64,000 nucleotides of DNA from Verrucomicrobiales bacterium (GCA_029213195.1 JARGNI010000016.1:30333-94332); one strand, 5' to 3'; positions 26,842-36,069 are shown, numbered from the stretch's first letter. Program-made: numbers and translations. Notes: generated from the sequence alone by a model not told the origin.

Positions 26842-28611
26842 GTGAAGGCGGACCATTCTATTTCCCTGGACGAGCGAGGCTGCGGGCGATTGCCGATCTG
26901 GTTTGTGTTGGCCATCTTCCTGCTATTCCAGGCCTGCACGACGGTGCGAGTGCGGGAGTTGCCCTTGAAAGTGACGGCACGGGGTATTGAGTCCTCCCGC
27001 TTGCTCCTGTCGCAGGTTTCTCAGTCGGATGATGAATTGGGAACGTTTGCCGATAGCAGCCAGGAGTTGCTCAGGCGGGCCAAGATGCTGGAATTGGCTG
27101 GGAAATCGAGGGAGGCTGCCGGTTGTTACCTGAGTACCGCACTCGATTCTCGGATGCTGCTCCAGTCTCCCAAGATCGAGGATCCTGCGAGGGACACGTT
27201 GCTTGAGATTCACAATCACTCCCTTTCGAGATTTGCCGAGCTCTGGGTGGCGGATCCGGCCAGAGCCTCGGGTGAGCCGTTTCGGTTTTCCATGGAGGAG
27301 GAAGAATTTGAAGTCGCCGTAGCGAAGACTTCTGACTACCCGGCACTCTATTTCGACCGAGCGGTGGCTGCGGAATCGCTGAAGGGGAAGGGCGTGGAGG
27401 AGCGCCGACGAGAAGGATATGGGGCTGCCATGGTGGGGATCCGTGAGCAAACCGAGGATCGGGCGGAGGAGTTGGCGTTTTTCTCAACCAAGGGCTTGCA
27501 TGTCCCAATCTCGCTGGTGATCGAGGAACCGAGAATTTCCGGGAAGACCACCGTGGTTCCGATCTCGATCAAGAACCCCCTGTTGACCAAGAGTGTCGTG
27601 CTCGGAGGCGAGAGTGTGCCCCTGGCGGCCGACTACTCGGGATTCATGGAAATGCTCCTCGCGGGACGCAATGACCTTTTCTGGGGATTGAAAGGTTTCT
27701 TCGAGGCCGACGAGAGAATTGAGAATTCGGGGATCTATCTGCTGGAGCCTTTCGATCCGGATCGTATCCCTGTGGTTCTGACCCACGGGCTGGTTTCGGT
27801 CCCGATCATCTGGCGGGACCTCATCCCCGAGCTGATGTCGGAACCGGAGATTGCGGAGCGTTATCAGTTCCTGGTCTTCACGTATCCAAGTTCCTACATT
27901 CTTCCTGAATCGGCGTTGCTCTTTCGGGAAGAGCTGGCTGCTCTTCGAGAGAAATACGATCCTGCGGGGCGCACCCCGCTGTCGACGAATATGGTGGCGA
28001 TGGGGCACAGTATGGGGGGCATGCTGACTCATTTGCTCATCGCAGAAATGGGCGGTCTCTTGTGGCAGGAGGTGAGTGATTTGCCCCTGGAGCAGACGAA
28101 TCTCTCTCCGGAGGACAAAGCGACGGCATTGGATCTGGCCTTCTTTGATCCCGACCCTGCGGTGCGGCGAGCGGTCTACATGTCGACGCCCCACGGAGGC
28201 GCGAGCGCTGCGGATCTGAATCTTGCCAATGCCCTGTCGCGCTTGGCTTCGCTACCGGGCGATGTTGTTCAATTCACTGCGGATTTGGCGAGCCTCTCCG
28301 GCCTGCAGGAATCGAGTATCAACTATGGAAAGAAGATGACCAGCGTGCAGTCGTTGAGTCCAGAGTCTCCGATTGTCCGAGCGATGAGCAAGGCTCCTTA
28401 CAAGAATGGAGTCGTCTATCACTCCATCATCGGCGATCGAGGAAAAGGGGATACTCCTGACAGTTCGGACGGGATTGTCGAATATTGGAGTTCGCATCAG
28501 CCTGGGGCGGCATCGGAAATCATCGTGCCGACGGGGCACTCCTCCTACACCCACCCGAACGCCGTAGCCGAGATCAAGCGAATCCTCCGAGAGCACGTGG
28601 GGTTGCGCTGA
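26842..28611 (+). CDS. Lipoprotein with alpha/beta-hydrolase (lipase/esterase-like) domain
   Basis: A 589-residue outer-envelope lipoprotein. It starts at GTG 26842, which has a GGAG 7 nt upstream; the frame could extend to TTG 26782 but the ribosome site favours GTG. The lipobox is LFQAC after a hydrophobic stretch. The C-terminal half holds an alpha/beta-hydrolase: oxyanion motif LTHGLVSVPIIWRDLIPEL, nucleophile elbow GHSMGGML with the catalytic Ser, and late His in VPTGHSSYTH. The N-terminal half (about residues 30-270) is helical and unassigned. An esterase or lipase acting in the periplasm or at the surface is likely; the substrate is unknown. Confidence 0.82.
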   Translation: MKADHSISLDERGCGRLPIWFVLAIFLLFQACTTVRVRELPLKVTARGIESSRLLLSQVSQSDDELGTFADSSQELLRRAKMLELAGKSREAAGCYLSTALDSRMLLQSPKIEDPARDTLLEIHNHSLSRFAELWVADPARASGEPFRFSMEEEEFEVAVAKTSDYPALYFDRAVAAESLKGKGVEERRREGYGAAMVGIREQTEDRAEELAFFSTKGLHVPISLVIEEPRISGKTTVVPISIKNPLLTKSVVLGGESVPLAADYSGFMEMLLAGRNDLFWGLKGFFEADERIENSGIYLLEPFDPDRIPVVLTHGLVSVPIIWRDLIPELMSEPEIAERYQFLVFTYPSSYILPESALLFREELAALREKYDPAGRTPLSTNMVAMGHSMGGMLTHLLIAEMGGLLWQEVSDLPLEQTNLSPEDKATALDLAFFDPDPAVRRAVYMSTPHGGASAADLNLANALSRLASLPGDVVQFTADLASLSGLQESSINYGKKMTSVQSLSPESPIVRAMSKAPYKNGVVYHSIIGDRGKGDTPDSSDGIVEYWSSHQPGAASEIIVPTGHSSYTHPNAVAEIKRILREHVGLR

Positions 28612-28740
28612 TTTTACCCTATCGTCAGGATCCGAAACACAGTGAACAACTCGGATCAAAATTTTACGAAATTGGCACTTTTTCAATCTTGAGAAATCTG
28701 CCAAGGTCCGCGCGTATCTACCCCTCCAATCAATCCTCTC

Positions 28741-30480
28741 ATGGCTGTTTTCTTATCAATCCTACAGATTCTCGGAAGTCTTGGCGTGTTCCTCTACGGG
28801 ATGAAAGTCATGAGCGAGGGTATCCAGCGTGGTGCTGGAGATCGCATGCGCAAGGTGATGGAGACGATGACGCACAATCGTTTCACGGCCGTCCTCACGG
28901 GGGCGTTTACGACGGGATTGCTGCAGTCCTCCTCAGCCACCACGGTGATGGTGGTCAGTTTCGTCAATGCGGGGCTCCTGACCCTGGTGGAGTCGATCGG
29001 AATCATCATGGGAGCGAACCTGGGAACGACCCTGACTGCTTGGATCATTGCGCTAGTGGGTAAGTTCTCTATTGCCAAGATTGCCATTCCCATCATCGGA
29101 GTAGGTCTGCCCTTCTTTTTTGTCGGGAAAGATCGCTGGAGAAGTTTCGGGGAGTCTCTGATTGGTTTTGGGCTCCTCTTCTTCGGGCTGGGGTTGCTGA
29201 AGAACAGTGTTCCGGATGTGAAGGGCATGCTGGGATCGACCGATGCCGAGGTCGTTGCGCAGGCGGAGGCGGTGCTTGGTTTCGTGAAAGGGCTCAGCGG
29301 TTACGGGTATGGTTCGCTGCTGATTTTTCTCCTCATCGGCATCGTTTTGACGTTGGTCGTGCAGTCCTCGTCTGCGGCGATGGCGATCACCGTGACCCTG
29401 GCGATCAACGGATGGATCGGGTTTCATGAATCGGCGGCGATTGTCCTCGGTGAGAATATCGGAACAACCGTGACGGCCTGGCTGGCTTCGCTCGGGGCCA
29501 ACGTCGGGGCGCGCAGGGCGGCGCGAGCCCACTTCCTGTTCAACGTGCTCGGCGTGGCCTGGATGCTGATTGCGTTTTACCCCTTCACCGGCTTTGTCGA
29601 GTGGTTGGCGGCGCAGCTTCCGGAGTCGCTGCGGACCGATCGGATTGCGACCGATATGGGATTCACCCTCGCGATTTTCCATTCTCTCTTCAATCTTCTG
29701 AACATCTGCATCCTTGTCGGATTTGTGCCTCTCATCGCGAAACTCGTGACGAGGTGGGTCCAGGAACCTCCGCCATCTCCCCGACGGCGATTGAAATTTA
29801 TCTCCCAGAGCCGTCTCGATGTGGGAGAACTCAACATGCCGGAAGCCGAGGAAGCGATCCGGGAGCTCAGTGGGTTGACCCTTGAAATGTTCGATGGATG
29901 CATGCGGGTCTTTGACAATCCGAATCATGATCTATCGAGTGAGGTGGAGCGTCTCAAGCAACTGGAGGACGACGCGGATGTCCTCACTCACGACATCACC
30001 GAATACCTGGTCCAGACAACGGCCGCGGAAATCAGCGTCGAAAATGCCCAGGTGGTGGGAAGTCTTCTCCGGAACGTGGCGGAACTGGAAGAGATTTCGG
30101 ACTCGATCTATCGTCTCATTCGCATGGCCGAGAGGCGTTACCAGAAGGGCTACGCTCTCGGCGAGGAGGCTTCGGCGGGGCTTCGCAGTCTTTCGGAAGC
30201 TACGAGGGAGTCCATTCTCTACTACGACCAGAATCTACTCAGCCCGCTGGGGCAGGCTCAACTCGAGGAGATTCAGGAAATCGAGGAACGGACCGATGTG
30301 CTTCGCAAGGAGCACAATCGACAGGCGATGGAACGAATCAAGTCGGGCAGTGATGTTCCGGCGGAAATGCTCATCATCGATATGTCGAACCACCTCGAGA
30401 GCATCGCGAATCACGCGCGGAATGTGGTGGAGCAGGCTCACCTCGGGCAATCCGGGAACGATCCCGAGGTCACGGAGTAA
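28741..30480 (+). CDS. Na+/phosphate cotransporter family protein (NptA/PNaS) with PhoU-like C-terminus
   Basis: A 579-residue inner-membrane transporter for inorganic phosphate. The two inverted repeats each carry the QSSSA signature (LQSSSATTVMVVSFVNAG and VVQSSSAAMAITVTLA), with the GANLGTTLTAW and GENIGTTVTAW loops typical of Na/Pi cotransporters. The last about 200 residues form long helices of PhoU type (EAEEAIRELSGLTLEMFDGC, LLRNVAELEEISDSIYRLI). It stands alone, with no pho genes nearby, followed by a bidirectional-looking terminator shared with the convergent thioredoxin-like gene. Confidence 0.92.
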   Translation: MAVFLSILQILGSLGVFLYGMKVMSEGIQRGAGDRMRKVMETMTHNRFTAVLTGAFTTGLLQSSSATTVMVVSFVNAGLLTLVESIGIIMGANLGTTLTAWIIALVGKFSIAKIAIPIIGVGLPFFFVGKDRWRSFGESLIGFGLLFFGLGLLKNSVPDVKGMLGSTDAEVVAQAEAVLGFVKGLSGYGYGSLLIFLLIGIVLTLVVQSSSAAMAITVTLAINGWIGFHESAAIVLGENIGTTVTAWLASLGANVGARRAARAHFLFNVLGVAWMLIAFYPFTGFVEWLAAQLPESLRTDRIATDMGFTLAIFHSLFNLLNICILVGFVPLIAKLVTRWVQEPPPSPRRRLKFISQSRLDVGELNMPEAEEAIRELSGLTLEMFDGCMRVFDNPNHDLSSEVERLKQLEDDADVLTHDITEYLVQTTAAEISVENAQVVGSLLRNVAELEEISDSIYRLIRMAERRYQKGYALGEEASAGLRSLSEATRESILYYDQNLLSPLGQAQLEEIQEIEERTDVLRKEHNRQAMERIKSGSDVPAEMLIIDMSNHLESIANHARNVVEQAHLGQSGNDPEVTE

Positions 30481-30540
30481 GCCTCATTCTCGCTCGCGAA
30501 TCTTTCGCGTCGACAGGGTCGATGGAAACGAAACGGGGCA

Positions 30541-30580
30541 AAAAAATGAGCGACCTGCATTTCACAGGTCGCTCGAGTTT
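30541..30580 (-). terminator. Terminator of the thioredoxin-like selenoprotein gene (bidirectional form)
   Basis: A perfect 10-bp stem, gagcgacctg (30549-30558) with caggtcgctc (30566-30575), and a 7-nt loop. On the minus strand it runs into TTTTTTT (complement of the A7 at 30541-30547), as expected for an intrinsic terminator of the gene ending at 30605. The plus side has a weaker T-rich follow-up for the transporter gene. Confidence 0.85.
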
Positions 30581-30604
30581 CTTGGTTTCGCTTGCGAAAA
30601 CGGG

Positions 30605-31306
30605 CTACTCCGATGCCGAGCCCATCTCGGCCAGTTTGCTGAAAATGGCGGAGGAGCCGTTGGCAATTTCCTTCCCGTCCTTGTCTCTCAGCGAGTAATG
30701 AGGAACCGAGTTGCGGGTCCGGTAGTCGGAAAGGTCACTGCGAGGAACATCCTTGGGCAGAACGGTCAACCAGGGGAATCCATGAGCCGCAGCCCAAGTT
30801 TCCGCGGCATCTTCGTCTCGATCCTGCGAAATGTGGATCATGGTGACCTTCGGGTTCTTCGCAATCACTTCATTGTATTTCTCCACCAACTGTGGAGCAG
30901 AAGCGCGACAAGGGGGTCACCACGAAGCGGAGTAGTAGAACAGGTAGAATTCCGGAGTCTTCTCCAACTCGGCTCGGCGATAGCGTTTTCCATCGAGGCG
31001 CTGCAGCTTGGCCTTGGCGACCTTCTTTCCTACTTCCGACTCGGTATCGGGGCCTGCCGAGGCAGATGGGGAAGAGGTGTTGTTCCAGTTTTTGAGCCAC
31101 GTCTGATCATCGCTCGAAAGCTTGTCGATCGGGAAGGTAAGAAGCCTGCCGTCCTGGGTGACGACCGAAACCGTCCCCTTGGTGGCATCGAAGGTCCGGG
31201 CAGTACCTTCAAAGGTTTTGGTTCCATCGGCGCTGGTCCACGTCCGTTGCTCCGCAGATACTGAGACAAAGGCAAGAAGAACAGCTGCGCATATTGCTGT
31301 TTTCAT
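30605..31306 (-). CDS. Secreted thioredoxin-like protein with SHD1-like domain, probable selenoprotein (UGA at codon 130)
   Basis: Reads as 233 residues if UGA at 30917-30919 is decoded as selenocysteine. The N-terminal signal peptide is MKTAICAAVLLAFVSVSAE. Residues about 20-75 form an SHD1-like beta domain (RTWTSADGTKTFEGTAR, TFPIDKLSSDDQTWLKNW). A linker follows, then a thioredoxin fold from about 105. The redox site is SASW-U-P-P-C-R: UGA stands exactly where thioredoxins have their first Cys, and the second Cys (133) follows. The frame then continues in phase through VTMIHISQDRDEDAAETW and the cis-Pro loop NSVPHYSLRDKDG. A hairpin suited to a bacterial SECIS follows the UGA. Without UGA readthrough the gene appears as two pieces (30917-31306 and 30605-30889). 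A plain nonsense mutation cannot be excluded. Expected role: periplasmic thiol/selenol redox. Confidence 0.78.
30881..30919 (-). promoter_or_regulatory. SECIS-like element following in-frame UGA
   Basis: On the minus strand UGA (30919-30917) is followed after 19 nt by CTCCAC-AGTTG-GTGGAG (30897-30881), a perfect 6-bp stem with a 5-nt loop. The UGA-to-loop distance is 25 nt and the loop has a G at its second position followed by U, as in known bacterial SECIS elements recognised by SelB. The pairing is seen directly; function is inferred. Confidence 0.6.
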
Positions 31307-31456
31307 ACATCAAGGAATAACAGATGACGGATGAAATGTCGCGGAATAATTCGAAATCGAACTCGCGCGAAGACTGGGGAAAAAACCCGGAAAAGTCCGC
31401 TGTGGATCGAGCATACCCTGTTGACTGGACCGATGAACCCTGTTGAGTGAAGAGAA

Positions 31457-32248
31457 ATGGCAGCGACTTATTCCGAAACCCTCCAGAATCGCATTTCGAC
31501 GACAGGCAGCGCCCTTTGTGTCGGGCTCGATCCCAGGCCGGATCGACACGATTCCCTGGGCGAGATCGAGGCATTCTGTGAAAAGGTGATCGAGGAGACG
31601 GCCGAGTATGCTGCCGTTTTCAAACCGAATATCGCGTATTTCGAGGCTCTCGGCGTCGCGGGCTACGAGATGGTGGAGCGCCTCATTGGAAAGATGAAGG
31701 GCACGGGAGTGCCCATCGTTCTCGATGCAAAACGAGGCGATATCGGGACAACACAGGAGCACTACGCCAAGGGCTACTTCGAAGGCTGGGATGTCGATGC
31801 CGTCACTTTGAGCCCCTACATGGGTTTTGATTCGGTCGAGCCATTCCTCCAGTATCCCGGCAAGGGAGTGTATCTTCTCGGAGTCACCTCGAACGCTGGC
31901 GCCGCGGATCTCGAGACCCACGATCTCGCCGATGGACGAAAGGTTTTCGAACTCGTAGGGGATATGACTCGACGAGATGAGGAGACGCCCGCCGGAAAAG
32001 GCAGCATCGGATTGGTCCTCGGATTGACCAATGCCTCGAGCGAAGTTCTTGCAAGAATGCCCGACGTCCCGCTCCTCATTCCCGGCCTGGGGGCGCAGGG
32101 TGGGGATCTCGACGCTTTGCGAGGAGCTGGTCGAACGGCACCTTCCGTCATCAATGTTTCCCGTGGTATCCTCTATGCCGGGGATGAGCTTTCCTTTTCA
32201 GAACTAGCCAAGAATTATGCAGACAGAATTGCCAACGTCATCGGATGA
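31457..32248 (+). CDS. pyrF: Orotidine 5'-phosphate decarboxylase
   Basis: Last step of UMP synthesis, OMP to UMP. 263 residues, type 2 (bacterial long) family, with the DAKRGDIGTT catalytic motif (D90, K92, D95), the N-terminal CVGLDPRPD, phosphate-binding VINVSRGILYA, and GVTSNAGAADLE. It starts at ATG 31457 and overlaps pyrE by 32 bp, so the two consecutive pyrimidine enzymes are translated from one message. Confidence 0.96.
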   Translation: MAATYSETLQNRISTTGSALCVGLDPRPDRHDSLGEIEAFCEKVIEETAEYAAVFKPNIAYFEALGVAGYEMVERLIGKMKGTGVPIVLDAKRGDIGTTQEHYAKGYFEGWDVDAVTLSPYMGFDSVEPFLQYPGKGVYLLGVTSNAGAADLETHDLADGRKVFELVGDMTRRDEETPAGKGSIGLVLGLTNASSEVLARMPDVPLLIPGLGAQGGDLDALRGAGRTAPSVINVSRGILYAGDELSFSELAKNYADRIANVIG

Positions 32249-32819
32249 GACCATCGAACTCCTCAAGGGATACGGAGCGGTCGAGCAGGGCCACTTCATT
32301 CTCGCGAGTGGAAAGCACTCCAACTTCTACGTCAAGAAAGGGAAGCTCGTGCAGCACCCCTGGGAGTTGCAGAAAATGATCGAGCAGCGGGTCGAGGCGA
32401 TGCAGGCTCTCGGACCGATCGATGTCGTCCTCAGTCCCGCCATGGGCGGGGTCCCCGTAGGCCAGCAGGTGGGGCTGGCGGTGCATGCTCGGACCATCTA
32501 CGCCGAGCGGAATGCGGAGACGAACGAACTGGAGCTGAAGCGCGGATTCGAGATCAAACCGGGTGAGAGACTGCTTCTCGTCGAAGATGTCATCACGACC
32601 GGAGGCACTCTGCTTGAGCTGACCGACTTCATCGCCTCCCAGGGGGGCGAGGTCGCCGGAGTCTTCGTGGTTGTGAATCGATCCGGAAAGGACAAGGTGG
32701 GAGACTTCCCGGTAGTTTCGTGTATGGAAATCCAGTTTCCAGTTTACGAAGCCGACGAGGTTCCCGAATGGCTCGCCGAGATCCCGGCGGTTCGACCCGG
32801 GACGAAAAAGGTGGAGTGA
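32217..32819 (+). CDS. pyrE: Orotate phosphoribosyltransferase
   Basis: Makes OMP from orotate and PRPP. 200 residues with the PRPP-binding motif LLLVEDVITTGGTLLEL, the orotate loop FILASGKHSNFYVKKGK, and AMGGVPVGQQVG. The ATG at 32217 lies inside the end of pyrF, a 32-bp overlap on the same strand in a different frame. Both enzymes act in sequence, which explains the coupling. The following dcd gene is on the opposite strand, ending 12 bp away. Confidence 0.96.
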   Translation: MQTELPTSSDETIELLKGYGAVEQGHFILASGKHSNFYVKKGKLVQHPWELQKMIEQRVEAMQALGPIDVVLSPAMGGVPVGQQVGLAVHARTIYAERNAETNELELKRGFEIKPGERLLLVEDVITTGGTLLELTDFIASQGGEVAGVFVVVNRSGKDKVGDFPVVSCMEIQFPVYEADEVPEWLAEIPAVRPGTKKVE

Positions 32820-32831
32820 GGTCGAAGGAGA

Positions 32832-33368
32832 CTAAAACTTGTTCTTCCACATCATCGACTCGACTGGGAGCGGAGTCCGGTCATTGTATTTGGCCGACTG
32901 CTTGGTGCTGTAGGGGGTCAGGATTTCTCCCTCGACGAGAAAGTAGATGAGCTGCCCCACCGGCATCCCTTCGTAGACTCGGACCGGCTGCTTCACTGAA
33001 ATCTCCAGTGTCCAGTAGTTGCAGAAGCCGACGTCGCCTTTGCCCGCGGTGGCGTGGATGTCGATCCCAAGCCTCCCGACACTGGATTTGCCTTCGAGAA
33101 AAGGAACGGCAGCGTGGCTCTCGGTGTACTCGATGGTCGATCCGAGGTAGTTGATCTGGGGTTCGAGGACGAAGCCTTCCTCGGGGATCTCGAAATGCTC
33201 GATCTCGTTGTGCTTCTTCGCGTCGAGAACTCGGTTGCTGTAGGTGGCGAGGTGCTTGCTGAGATGGACGTCGTAGCTGTTGGTCCCGAGACATTCCCGA
33301 TCGTAAGGCTCGATGACGATCTCACCACGTTTCATCGCTGCGAGGATCTCGGAATCAGACAGTATCAT
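32832..33368 (-). CDS. dcd: dCTP deaminase (Dcd/DUT family)
   Basis: Trimeric enzyme converting dCTP to dUTP for thymidylate synthesis. 178 residues from ATG 33368 (MILSDSEILAAMKRGEIVI), which is the usual family N-terminus; the frame extends a further 12 codons upstream to 33404. Motifs are LGTNSYDVHLS, FLEGKSSVGRLGI and the catalytic region IHATAGKGDVGFCNYWTLE with the proton-relay Glu, then YEGMPVGQLIYF. The second motif is longer than in E. coli Dcd, more like the variants found in other phyla; a bifunctional dCTP deaminase/dUTPase is possible. Confidence 0.9.
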   Translation of the reverse strand: MILSDSEILAAMKRGEIVIEPYDRECLGTNSYDVHLSKHLATYSNRVLDAKKHNEIEHFEIPEEGFVLEPQINYLGSTIEYTESHAAVPFLEGKSSVGRLGIDIHATAGKGDVGFCNYWTLEISVKQPVRVYEGMPVGQLIYFLVEGEILTPYSTKQSAKYNDRTPLPVESMMWKNKF

Positions 33369-33514
33369 AAGGGCACGGATACGGATGGCCTTGGTTGGGA
33401 GCAAGAGCTTTTTTGATTCAGTTGAAACCTGGGGGCGGAATTTGGGTCGAATTCGGAGAGATCGTGACGAAATCCGTTGCGACGGGGGAGGGGACAGGGC
33501 ACGATGCTCCGCAA

Positions 33515-34168
33515 ATGAGCGAATCTCCTGCCTACATCGTTGCCATTGATGGCCCCGCTGCCTCGGGGAAAAGTACTGTGGCGAGACGTATAGCGGCCGA
33601 GTTGGGGATCGTTTTCGTGAGCTCAGGCGGGATGTATCGCGCCTTCACCTGGCGAGTCCTCGAGGAAGGGGTCGATCCGAACGAGACTCCCGAGGTGCTG
33701 GCTCTCCTGGGAAGGACTCGGTTTGATTGTGGCGAAGAGAATGGAATCGGCACCATCGCGGTCGATGGTCGTCTCCTCACTGCTGGCGAGATCAGTTCGG
33801 AAGCGGTCAACGCCAATGTGTCGACGGTCGCGGCGATTCCCGAGGTCCGCGAACGCCTTGTTGCCGAACAACGAGCCTATGCGGAGCGGCGTGGTGTCGT
33901 CATGGAGGGGCGGGACATCGGGTCGGTGGTCTTTCCGGATACCCCACACAAGTTTTACATCGATGCCTCTCCGGAGGTTCGTGAGCAACGTCGAAGAGCC
34001 GAGGGAATCCAGGACTCGATTGCGGCCCGGGACAAGATCGATTCGAGTCGGAAGGCTTCGCCGCTCGTCATTCCCGACGATGCCCAGGTCGTCGACAGTT
34101 CCGAACTCGGAATCGAGGAGGTTGTCGCCGAAGTCCTCGCCGGGATTCGGGCACACGCATCTTCCTGA
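33515..34168 (+). CDS. cmk: Cytidylate kinase
   Basis: Phosphorylates CMP and dCMP. 217 residues from ATG 33515 (MSESPAYIVAIDGPAASGKS), the standard length; the frame runs on upstream to 33395 but without family similarity. Walker A is GPAASGKST, followed by FVSSGGMYRAFTWRVLEEG (CMP-binding), MEGRDIGSVVFP and RRAEGIQDSIAARDKIDSSR (lid). It is divergent from dcd and 147 bp away, so pyrF-pyrE, dcd and cmk form a scattered pyrimidine neighbourhood. Confidence 0.95.
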   Translation: MSESPAYIVAIDGPAASGKSTVARRIAAELGIVFVSSGGMYRAFTWRVLEEGVDPNETPEVLALLGRTRFDCGEENGIGTIAVDGRLLTAGEISSEAVNANVSTVAAIPEVRERLVAEQRAYAERRGVVMEGRDIGSVVFPDTPHKFYIDASPEVREQRRRAEGIQDSIAARDKIDSSRKASPLVIPDDAQVVDSSELGIEEVVAEVLAGIRAHASS

Positions 34169-34242
34169 CCGTGCGCTCGCGCAGCCGTATCGCGGCGATT
34201 GCGTTCTTTACAGAAATCGGGGAATTTTCCTACGGTTTCTCC

Positions 34243-35349
34243 ATGCAGAATTCCCCCGGATTTCCTTCTCGTCGCCGCGTCCTTGCCTCGACGGCCGCGT
34301 CCGTCCCCGCCTGGATCGGTGGACTCAACCTCATCACGACCTCCAAGACCAAGGCAGCCGATGGATCCGGGCAAATCGTGGGAGAAGGGGCGCATCGCTA
34401 CGAAGTTGTTCACGATTGGGCCAAGCTCCCCGATGCGTATACCTGGCAGATCACGCACAATGTGGCGGTCGACAGCCAGAACCAGCTCTACGTCATTCAC
34501 GAGGGAGATCACTCACAGCAGGATCATCCCGCGATTTTCGTTTTCGACGAGGAAGGGAAATTCGTAAAGGCCTTCGGAAACCAGTTTCAGGGTGGGGGGC
34601 ATGGTCTCGAGGTCAGGAAGGAAGCCGATGGCGAGTACCTCTATGTGACTGGCTACCAGATGTTGAAGACCTTTGCCAAGCTGACGCTCGATGGGGAGGT
34701 CGTGTGGCAGAAGTTTGCTCCAATGGAGTCGGAAATCTACGCGGAGGGAGAAGCCACCCAACCCGAGAAAATCTGGGGGCGAGATCGGTTCATGCCGACC
34801 AACTACGCCTTTCTCGATGATGGTGGCTATTTCCTAGCTGATGGATATGGGGCCCACACGGTCCATCGCTATGATGCCGACGGAAAATGGATCGGCAAGA
34901 TCGGCTCCAGTGGCAAGGGGCCGGGAGAGTTCAATACCCCTCACGGTCTCTGGATCGATGATCGGAAGGAAGGAGATCCACTCCTCGTTGTCGCGGACCG
35001 CGCCAACCAGCGACTCCAATGGTTCGAACTCGATGGCACTCACCGCGAGACTCTCGACGGGTTCATTCTACCTGCCAATGTCGATGCGAGAGAGGACCTT
35101 CTCCTCGTTCCGGATCTCAGTGCTCGCATCACTCTTCTCGACGCCGAGAACAACTTGATTCATCTGGGAGAAGATCCGGATTGGAGAGATGAGGTGATGA
35201 AAGATCGAAAAGCGATGCGGAGAAACCCCGATTCCTGGGTTTCCGGGAAGTTCATCCATCCGCACGACGCCTGCTTCGATGCCGACGGCAATATTTTCGT
35301 TGCCGAGTGGGTCGCAACGGGAAGGGTTTCCAAATTGAGAAAAGTCTGA
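34243..35349 (+). CDS. Tat-exported NHL/beta-propeller protein
   Basis: 368 residues from ATG 34243. A twin-arginine signal (SRRRVLASTAASVPAWIGG) indicates export as a folded protein. The mature part is built of repeated NHL-type blades, for example ITHNVAVDSQNQLYVIHEGD, SGKGPGEFNTPHGLWIDD, VADRANQRLQWFELDG and IHPHDACFDADGNIFVAEW, forming a six-bladed propeller as in 6-bladed peptidylglycine-lyase-like proteins common in PVC genomes. An enzymatic or ligand-binding role cannot be chosen. It lies 74 bp behind cmk with no clear terminator. Confidence 0.8.
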   Translation: MQNSPGFPSRRRVLASTAASVPAWIGGLNLITTSKTKAADGSGQIVGEGAHRYEVVHDWAKLPDAYTWQITHNVAVDSQNQLYVIHEGDHSQQDHPAIFVFDEEGKFVKAFGNQFQGGGHGLEVRKEADGEYLYVTGYQMLKTFAKLTLDGEVVWQKFAPMESEIYAEGEATQPEKIWGRDRFMPTNYAFLDDGGYFLADGYGAHTVHRYDADGKWIGKIGSSGKGPGEFNTPHGLWIDDRKEGDPLLVVADRANQRLQWFELDGTHRETLDGFILPANVDAREDLLLVPDLSARITLLDAENNLIHLGEDPDWRDEVMKDRKAMRRNPDSWVSGKFIHPHDACFDADGNIFVAEWVATGRVSKLRKV

Positions 35350-35409
35350 CTCGCGTTTCGCCGCCTTGTATGGCAGAGATCCTGCATCGTCGATGATGAT
35401 CCGATTCCC

Positions 35410-36069
35410 ATGAGATTTTCCTATTCCATAACAACCCTTGCGTTTGCTTTCAGTCTTTTCGTGGGAAGTTCCCTTCCGGTCGATGGGGACGCTGCCGGGC
35501 TGTTCGAAAAGTTGAAGGAGCGCCGTCAGGAGAGAATGGCGCGGATTGCCCGTGAAAAGCGGGAGGCCAGTCGGCCTCGGCCTCAGCACCGCTCTCACTA
35601 TCGTGATGCCCACGGCGATGCCTACTTGAACGAGGCACTGCTGGAAGCCGCTGGGGAGGAAGCCGATCGAAGAATCGTCGTCGATATCGAGAGACAGCGA
35701 GCGTTTCTCATCATTGATGATCTCATCGCCATCGACACGGCCGTCTCCACAGGGCGAGGTTCGAAATACACTCCTCGCGGAACGTTCTCCATCACGGAGA
35801 AAATCCGATCGGGAAAGGTTTCCACAATCTATCATGTCTACATGCCCTACTGGATGCGTTTGGGCAATTCCAAGGTCGGGATGCACGTGGGAGATCTCCC
35901 CGGCTATCCGGCTTCGGCAGGTTGCATCCGGCTCCCCCAGTCGGTGGCGCCGATACTCTTCGAGAACACTTCTCGAGGAGTGAAAGTCGAGGTAGTGGAC
36001 TCGTGGGACGAGGAGGGGCTCAGGCTTCCTTACTCGTATCCAACACAGATGCGGTTTGCCGGTCTGTGA
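35410..36069 (+). CDS. L,D-transpeptidase (YkuD domain), secreted
   Basis: Cell-wall cross-linking or protein-anchoring enzyme. 219 residues with a signal peptide (YSITTLAFAFSLFVGSS), a basic Arg-rich linker (residues 33-65) that may bind the cell wall, and a YkuD domain: the active-site region is GMHVGDLPGYPASAGCIRLP with H159 and nucleophile C172. RRIVVDIERQRAFLIIDD is the domain's first strand. The last 50 bp overlap the convergent adenylate cyclase gene. Confidence 0.9.
   Translation: MRFSYSITTLAFAFSLFVGSSLPVDGDAAGLFEKLKERRQERMARIAREKREASRPRPQHRSHYRDAHGDAYLNEALLEAAGEEADRRIVVDIERQRAFLIIDDLIAIDTAVSTGRGSKYTPRGTFSITEKIRSGKVSTIYHVYMPYWMRLGNSKVGMHVGDLPGYPASAGCIRLPQSVAPILFENTSRGVKVEVVDSWDEEGLRLPYSYPTQMRFAGL

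Noticed and set aside
30605..31306. Two separate genes or a simple nonsense pseudogene for the thioredoxin-like locus
   Set aside because: The stop is exactly at the redox Cys codon, the halves are in phase, and a SECIS-like hairpin follows. A nonsense mutation would be a coincidence, though it remains possible.
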